In this document: piece by piece, positions 58,166 to 64,000 of the stretch | Layout: every line of letters starts with the position of its first letter | Numbering within the stretch: position 1 is the first letter of the stretch | Assembly: GCF_003589595.1 (NCBI RefSeq) | Contig: NW_020654080.1 | Coordinates: forward strand, 2,208,548-2,272,547 | Direction: 5' to 3' | Source: Hyposmocoma kahamanoa | Lineage: Eukaryota > Arthropoda > Insecta > Lepidoptera > Cosmopterigidae | Length of the DNA stretch: 64,000 nt | The notes under the pieces: model-generated | Databases searched by the model: none | What the model saw: only the letters and a program-made list of their open reading frames with translations | Told to the model about the DNA's origin: nothing | Program-made: the position numbers and the translations under genes

Positions 58166-58406
58166 GTCGACCTCAAACATTTGTAGAATTACATTTATTT
58201 GCCAAGTTATATTGAAATCTGTTAACAGAAAGTGGGCGAAGTCCACAGTAGTCCACACGGATGTGCGCGTGCGTATGCGTTACTGAGGTATCCCCTTTCT
58301 AACAAAGAGATAATCATTGTAATCGATTCACAGACGTCGGAGTAATCGAGTAACGTACACCCAATAAAAAGTCGAATTGAGAAACTCTTCCTTGTTTAAA
58401 GTCGGT
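58166..58406 (+). repeat. ACCGACYTC-ended repeat
   Basis: It runs from GTCGACCTCAAACATTTG to TTTAAAGTCGGTTAAAA. The interior near 58250 is replaced by GTCCACACGGATGTGCGCG. Confidence 0.7.
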
Positions 58407-58565
58407 TAAAAAATCACCCTGTAAATACTTCTCTAGCGCCTGTAAAGGCTATTAAGTAATAATGTATCATTATTATGGATAAAAGTATAAACAACATTAA
58501 TACTACCCTATTATAATATATATATTAATATTAACCCTATTATTATGATCAGCACTAATTACAGT

Positions 58566-59070
58566 TCAGAGCCTAGACCAAGAGCATTGAAGAACTGAAG
58601 GACTTTCCTGGTTTCGACATATTTTATGTCCTCTGGTTCCCAGTATGGAGCTTCGTATGCCTATCAGAGGGTAGCATTGGGTCAGAAGAAGAATAGGGGT
58701 TTCATTCGCCTCGTGGCAGAATCCACACTCTCTATTCTGTCTCTGCCCAATATTTGACATGTGCTTGTTCGAGCCGCAATATCCTGCTAAGACTCTAGTT
58801 GAGCATTCTAATGCCATTACTGTCCAGAGTAACAGAGCTTCTGTACAGTATTTGACACTGTAGGCAGCTATCCGGGCTTTTGAATGCTCAAGACCCTCTG
58901 TAGCCACACTTCTCGGAAGATGCGTGTGCTCTCCTTCAGCAGAGTGAGCTTTGCCAGGCTGTATGCTCTTCCTATACAGGGTGCAGGTTCAATAAAGGTG
59001 TCCTTAGCACCAGGCTTTGCCAGTTCATCTGCTGCTTCATTACCCTCGACGTCAATGTGTACTGGAGCCT
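58566..59070 (-). pseudogene. R1/I-type LINE: RNase H end plus C-terminal zinc knuckle
   Basis: On the minus strand, 59070 to 58960 encodes PVHIDVEGNEAADELAKPGA, matching the RNase H signature VPGHxGxxGNExADxLAKxGA with the catalytic-loop H in a changed context. Then 58907-58566 is open for 113 codons with LAGYCGSNKHM and CGFCHEANETPILLLTQC, the C-x2-C-...-C knuckle. A frame change near 58890 breaks the ORF. Confidence 0.8.
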
Positions 59071-59389
59071 AATTACTATTGTTGTAAATTATTGACCGAC
59101 TTATTGAATCAATGTTTGCGCGCCCATGTGATATTTATAATTGAGTAAACATTGACTTATCTAAGTAAATAAGTTTTCCATACATATTAGTAAATAGACA
59201 ATATATGTTCAGTATATTTATTATACGCCTAATGTTTGACCAGGTACAGTAAAAGTATACTTGTATTAAACTGGCATCTTTTGCGAGTCTAGCTTGATCG
59301 TCGGAATTTTTTTTTGTGTTTGTCCGAACTTTGTATCATAATAACAACAACCTAGTGGAGTATTTACATAAAAAATACATCGATGGTTT

Positions 59390-59806
59390 TTTAGAATAGT
59401 TGCCTATCTCGAAATCGACCTAATTTACCAAAAATATTGTTTAGAAACGACTGGAATATAAACAACGTGCAAAAGCGATCAATCCTACATCAGCCCATGT
59501 TGTCACTTTTTTATGTTAACCAATAAAAAGCTCGCCTCGGTGTCTTTCTAACCGACTTCAAAAAATTTTCAATAGGACTGTATTTTTTTTGTATTTATGT
59601 TACGCGATAACTTATTTGTGAACCGATTTTGTTGATTCTTTTTTCGTTGGAAAGAGTATTATTATTGGTCCAATTTAAATTTAAAGAAAATATTCCACCT
59701 GTAAGGGTGGCAGACTAGAGGATGAATCCAGGTTCACACAACTTCCGGTAACCGATTTCAAGAAAACTTGGCCAATAGATGCCATTCCAATAACTTTTGA
59801 GGTCGT
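59390..59806 (-). repeat. ACCGACYTC-ended repeat with shared flank
   Basis: 59551-59806 is the unit. The left flank, with AACGACTGGAATATAAACAA and CAATCCTACATCAGCCCATG, is the inverse of 52720-52830. Confidence 0.75.
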
Positions 59807-59930
59807 TTTTTTAGTACACTGGACTGAAATTAGTCATTATACAATTTAGCATATTCTGAATGCAACTGTGTTATAAAACTAATATAAATTACTCTAGTTT
59901 GAGCCACTGTTAATGAAAAGTAGTGAATAG

Positions 59931-60458
59931 CCGCTCACGCGATACATGCAGCCGTAGACGCATACCACACCTAGAGGTGCCGGTGATGATTTTATACCGA
60001 TTTATCGGATATCGAAGTTATAACAGGTAAAAGAACTAATATTAATTGCTATTTCGGTAACTACTCTAGCAAACCATAAAGTTTTTAATGCCTGGGTCTG
60101 TCATTTAAAAAAATAAACAACTTCAAAAATACGTCACGACCATCGTGTGTGTTATTGTTTGGGCTGGTGATTTCGGTGTTTATTTATTGAAAACATACCG
60201 TAAGTAGCGTTTTTTAAGTTTACCCTGAATATAAATGTTTATAAACTATACTTTAAGGAGTAATTTCATGGTAAACGTTAGAACCACTCAAACGGAATAT
60301 TATCATATTTATCCAAGTACACCAAAAATTTCATTAGTGCTTTTTAAGTGCAGGATTTGCGGTGTATTACTGCATTTTATTTGAGATGTTTTTGTTGGTA
60401 GTACAGAGGGCATTTATTTAGCAATGCAGAATAATAATTTTTATTTATAAAAACTTGT
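59931..60458 (-). mobile_element. MITE-A copy 4, cut by assembly gap
   Basis: The reverse-orientation copy starts with CCGCTCACGCGATACATGCA and matches copy 2 until the run of Ns. About 75 bp of the expected element, including the other terminal repeat, would fall in the gap. Confidence 0.88.
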
Positions 60459-60858
60459 NNNNNNNNNNNNNNNNNNNNNNNNNNNNNNNNNNNNNNNNNN
60501 NNNNNNNNNNNNNNNNNNNNNNNNNNNNNNNNNNNNNNNNNNNNNNNNNNNNNNNNNNNNNNNNNNNNNNNNNNNNNNNNNNNNNNNNNNNNNNNNNNNN
60601 NNNNNNNNNNNNNNNNNNNNNNNNNNNNNNNNNNNNNNNNNNNNNNNNNNNNNNNNNNNNNNNNNNNNNNNNNNNNNNNNNNNNNNNNNNNNNNNNNNNN
60701 NNNNNNNNNNNNNNNNNNNNNNNNNNNNNNNNNNNNNNNNNNNNNNNNNNNNNNNNNNNNNNNNNNNNNNNNNNNNNNNNNNNNNNNNNNNNNNNNNNNN
60801 NNNNNNNNNNNNNNNNNNNNNNNNNNNNNNNNNNNNNNNNNNNNNNNNNNNNNNNNNN
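60459..60858. other. assembly gap (400 N)
   Basis: A run of exactly 400 Ns, probably a sized or placeholder gap. It starts inside MITE-A copy 4. Open frames reported across it are artefacts. Confidence 0.99.
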
Positions 60859-61084
60859 GTATACAGTTCCCCATAAAAGAGTTGTTTACCTTGGTTAAAC
60901 GAAATACAGTCAATACAATACAGACAATACAGTTCGAAAAACGAAATACGAGATACAGTCTTCAGAATCGTAATGTCAGACCTATTTTATATTGGTCTGC
61001 AAGAAAAGTAGCTTGGCAACTCGATCGGTATGATCTGAACGTTTTATCTCACTGGTTAATATCACTCCAAATGAAAGTCGTGAA

Positions 61085-61232
61085 CGTCAGAGTCCAAAAA
61101 GACTGTCAAAATTTTATTTTTTATCAAAATTAATTTCGAAATGATTTTTATGAGATCAATTCAAAAGCATATTTTTTAGAGTCATATGATCCATCAATAA
61201 ATCGATTGAAAGCAAAAAATCGTGCATCCCTA
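61085..61232 (-). mobile_element. hAT-like terminal fragment, inverted partner
   Basis: It ends CAAAAAATCGTGCATCCCTA, a perfect 21-bp inverted match to 56487-56507 when one more base is counted. The right flank GTAAGAAC does not match the left flank of the partner, so the two are probably not the ends of one insertion. Confidence 0.6.
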
Positions 61233-62004
61233 GTAAGAACTACAATTCGATTTAATTTTCTTCGCGCTCGCATATGGGTTTAATGAGCGCTCTCCTAAAA
61301 AGCCAACAATATACCTAATCAGAGATCCGAAATCACAAATCACTACCGTTAACACCATCGATATAATTATGTCTCGATTCATATCGATATGATGATAGAC
61401 ATGCGAACTGTCCACCGGATAGACAACACAAAAGAAAAGAAAGTGACGAGACCGTTAACGATGTTTAAATTTGGAATCGGTTTAGATTCGAATTTTGAAA
61501 TAGGATTGTTACGGTGCTAAAATTTTGTTCGTCGAACTTTCTCTACATTTCTTTGTAAGTTCTTTTGATTGTTAAAGCGACGTAAGTTTGACATTTGTGA
61601 CGTTTCTGTGTTGCCAGTATTGTGAAGTATGATTTCATTAATATATGAATAATGTTCTATTGTAATTTCAAAGTGCCAATAAATAATTTCTAGTTTTCTT
61701 TATATTGCCATATCTTAGGTCTGAAAGAAAACGATTGACATAAAATTCAAAAAAAAGTAAAATTGTTTCCGTTCTAAATCGACATTTCTGACTGCCCTAC
61801 GTTAATTGCCTGACCGTGACAGGTCTACAGGTGTACAGGACCCTAAATATACGCGAATTAGGTCCGAAAAAATAGTTTCAATTACAATTCTTCTTACCAG
61901 AAATTGCGTTTACGCTAGTGTAAGAATGTAACTTTTTTTTAAGGAGACAGTTTAGGTTATAGTCTGTCACCCTGGCTCAATAAAGGCTGGAAACTTCAAA
62001 CGCT

Positions 62005-62080
62005 TTGCAAGGATTGTGAACCTTCTTCATCTGCAGGTTTAATCACAATGTTTTTCTTCATCGTTACAAGCGGTGTTGCT
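62005..62080 (+). repeat. interspersed repeat shared with 14.8 kb
   Basis: The second copy of the 14805-14900 repeat. It ends just before a GTG-initiated open frame that I do not accept as a gene. Confidence 0.55.
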
Positions 62081-63215
62081 ACAAAACACAAACGGACGTG
62101 CAACTGAGAAGCAACTGTTCTGCCACCACTCCAAATGACTGTAATTACAACAAGACATGTAGTGATAAATCAACCCGAGGACCGAAATCACAAAATAATC
62201 TCGCCACAGATTATATTACATTTGTTACAAATTACTCCTCATACTTCGACAGTTATTTTCCACGTATGAGAAAAGAAATTAAAAAAAAATTCTTCATCGG
62301 AATACGGAATAATGTTCTTCGTAGAATCGTCTTTGGTTCTACAATCAAAAACCAATCTCTTCGAATTTATTGCGGCCGAAACAAGAAATGTCAGTGCGCG
62401 TACTTGAACAATAAATCCTTAAAATTGTCGGTTTGTTCGTCTGTAAACACAGTTTGTGGGTTATCATTCGGACAAGTGGCTAAGAAAGCATTTTCACGTA
62501 TTTGCATTCAGCTTATTACGTTGAATCAATTCCAGAAATCGATTTCTTTTATTTGTATTTTATTCGATTAAGCTGTTTAAAAAGTAGCATGGTAGTTTAC
62601 CCTCGTTATCATAAAATTAAATTGGAACACCACAATCACGATATATTAGGTACAAAAATCAAAACTCAAATAATCGCAGACAATTAGGCACTAAATAAAA
62701 AAATATTAAAAAATTAACAACAACAACAATTAGACAAAGAATATAATTAATTTGGGTAATGAATAATTTAAATTCCACAAAACCAAACATAATCAAATAC
62801 ACAAAACAGACATAAAAAACACCTAGCGTGGGATAAGGACAAGAAGAAGAGATATAAAAACACAAGTTATTTCGTAAAGTCTGCGTCCCGAGATTGCTTG
62901 CAATTGCAAATAGCCACAGAAAACATTTATGTTTACAAGTTGGGAGTGCTCGAGACAGCATCGCTTATATCTGAATAAGCTTTAACTTGAAAATTAAATT
63001 CGTAGGTACAAACCGGAACAGGAATTCTAGACATTGATCTCTTCATTAAAAAACTACCGTTCTCCTTCAGAACTAATAATAATAGAAGTGACTTTGAATC
63101 ATTTCGGAATTAAAGACCAAAAACCTATTTTACAACTTTTCACGTTATACGTTATTAAAAACGTCAACAAAAAATAAACGCTAAAACATTTCACCGAAGA
63201 TCTTTAGCGTATCAA

Positions 63216-63317
63216 CTGTCAACAATGTCAGAACTTGACAGCGCGTGTAATGGCGGCGCACGCGCGTCCGATCTTACCTGTCACTCTGTTTGTATCGTTT
63301 TGACAGATCCACTGTCA
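63216..63317. promoter_or_regulatory. cluster of TGACAG/CTGTCA motifs
   Basis: Exact hexamers lie at 63216, 63236, 63278, 63301 and 63312, on both strands, around a GC-rich core (GGCGGCGCACGCGCG). TGACAG is the core recognised by TALE homeodomain proteins such as Homothorax/Meis. Its location in the presumed knirps-family intron makes an enhancer possible, but there is no functional evidence. Confidence 0.3.
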
Positions 63318-64000
63318 TGATTGGACTGATCCGATTATCATGGGGCTTTAATAATTACTTTGTCGACGTGTTACTTCGTTTTAATTTAACTTGACATAAG
63401 CAATAGTAATTTAAATTTAATTAACTATCCCGTGGAAATTAAACTACTTGTCTGTGAGAAATCTATGAAACGAGAAATTGAAAAAAATGAGACTATTTCT
63501 TAAAGAAAAATCTACTATACTGGGCTATGTTTACCTCTTAACTAAAGTCAGACCAAAAGTAAACAAGGATCCGGATATTTCCGGCTAGAACGCCCTTTGA
63601 ACGTTGATTAGAGTAGTCCTGTATTCCTGACTTTGTAAAAGCGAAACCCATATTCGACCTTTTTTTTCATTAAATTGCAATTAATGCCTGAGATAGTAAT
63701 AAAGAAACACCTCTGAGTTATTTTCAATATCAATGAATTTGCTACTAACTAGTATTGCGACAGATACATTATTATCTATGGTCTATACTGTACTCGCAGA
63801 ATATTGTAAATGTAAATACAACTTTATCAATATTGCACAAACTTCGTTCAGATAACACAGCTTTATGACGCTGCAGGTTAAATCGAAGTTTGATTTATGT
63901 CCAATAATGAAAGGTCTCTCCAATTGACAGGTATTTCAGTAAATTGATGGATGGTATGGACAATACTGGCATGATAACAGCAAATTACCTAGACCAACTG

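Larger units (their letters stand above)
61240..64000. other. low-copy distal stretch
   Basis: Few of the window's repeats occur here. A 157-codon GTG-started frame at 62098-62571 has no recognisable motif. The TGACAG cluster is at 63216-63317. No further knirps-family exon was found. Confidence 0.5.

Noticed and set aside
60377..60913. Open frames of 147 and 178 codons across the N run
   Set aside because: They are made almost entirely of unknown bases.
62098..62571. 157-codon open frame, one of the longest in the window
   Set aside because: It starts with GTG, follows a repeat directly, and has no recognisable domain or flanking splice signals. The residue mix (rich in N, S, K, I) is what AT-rich chance frames give.

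Overview
This window looks like a stretch of AT-rich nuclear DNA from an insect, most probably a moth or butterfly. It is almost entirely non-coding. The one protein-coding exon I recognise is 32530-32607 (+). It encodes the first 26 residues of a knirps-family (NR0A) nuclear receptor: the start Met and the first zinc finger of the DNA-binding domain, ending at a clean GT donor. I found no exon for the second zinc finger or the C-terminus in the 31 kb that follow. The right half is therefore read as a very long intron, and the left half as upstream or 5' intron sequence. The lepidopteran assignment is an inference from the gene, the tRNA-derived SINEs with ATT or GATGATGA tails, and the repeat style.

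The rest is a dense mosaic of transposon remains. (1) Non-LTR retrotransposon 3' ends of several clades (Jockey-like, CR1-like, RTE-like, R1/I-like), all broken. (2) At least four tRNA-derived SINE families with recognisable A and B boxes. (3) A very abundant ~330-bp A-tailed repeat, called 'family B' here, with a perfect internal palindrome and more than 25 full or partial copies. (4) Several non-autonomous elements with terminal inverted repeats (TIRs): MITE-A (560-605 bp, 4 copies, ATAA/TTAT target duplications), MITE-B (228-286 bp, 3 copies, each with an 8-bp target duplication, hAT-like), MITE-C (~245 bp, 2 copies), MITE-D (380 bp, 24-bp TIR) and MITE-E (422 bp).

Layout: 1-10 kb, LINE relics, the first MITE-A, a nested SINE in family B and a 43-bp minisatellite. 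10-31 kb, SINEs, family B copies, RTE and R1/I LINE tails, the second MITE-A and MITE-D. 31.9-32.9 kb, MITE-A, then the knirps-family exon, then MITE-B, tightly packed. 33-50 kb, intronic repeats, an inverted duplication (37.97-38.41 versus 42.18-42.67 kb), head-to-head SINEs and an unrecognised exon-like segment at 37520-37628. 50-61 kb, palindromic elements, ACCGACYTC-ended repeats, LINE tails and the fourth MITE-A running into a 400-N gap (60459-60858). 61-64 kb, mostly low-copy AT-rich DNA with a cluster of TGACAG motifs near 63.2-63.3 kb.

There is no operon, CRISPR array, rRNA or confidently functional tRNA gene. The most useful observations are the knirps-family exon squeezed between two MITEs 47 bp and 16 bp from its edges, and the well-delimited TIR families with intact target duplications.
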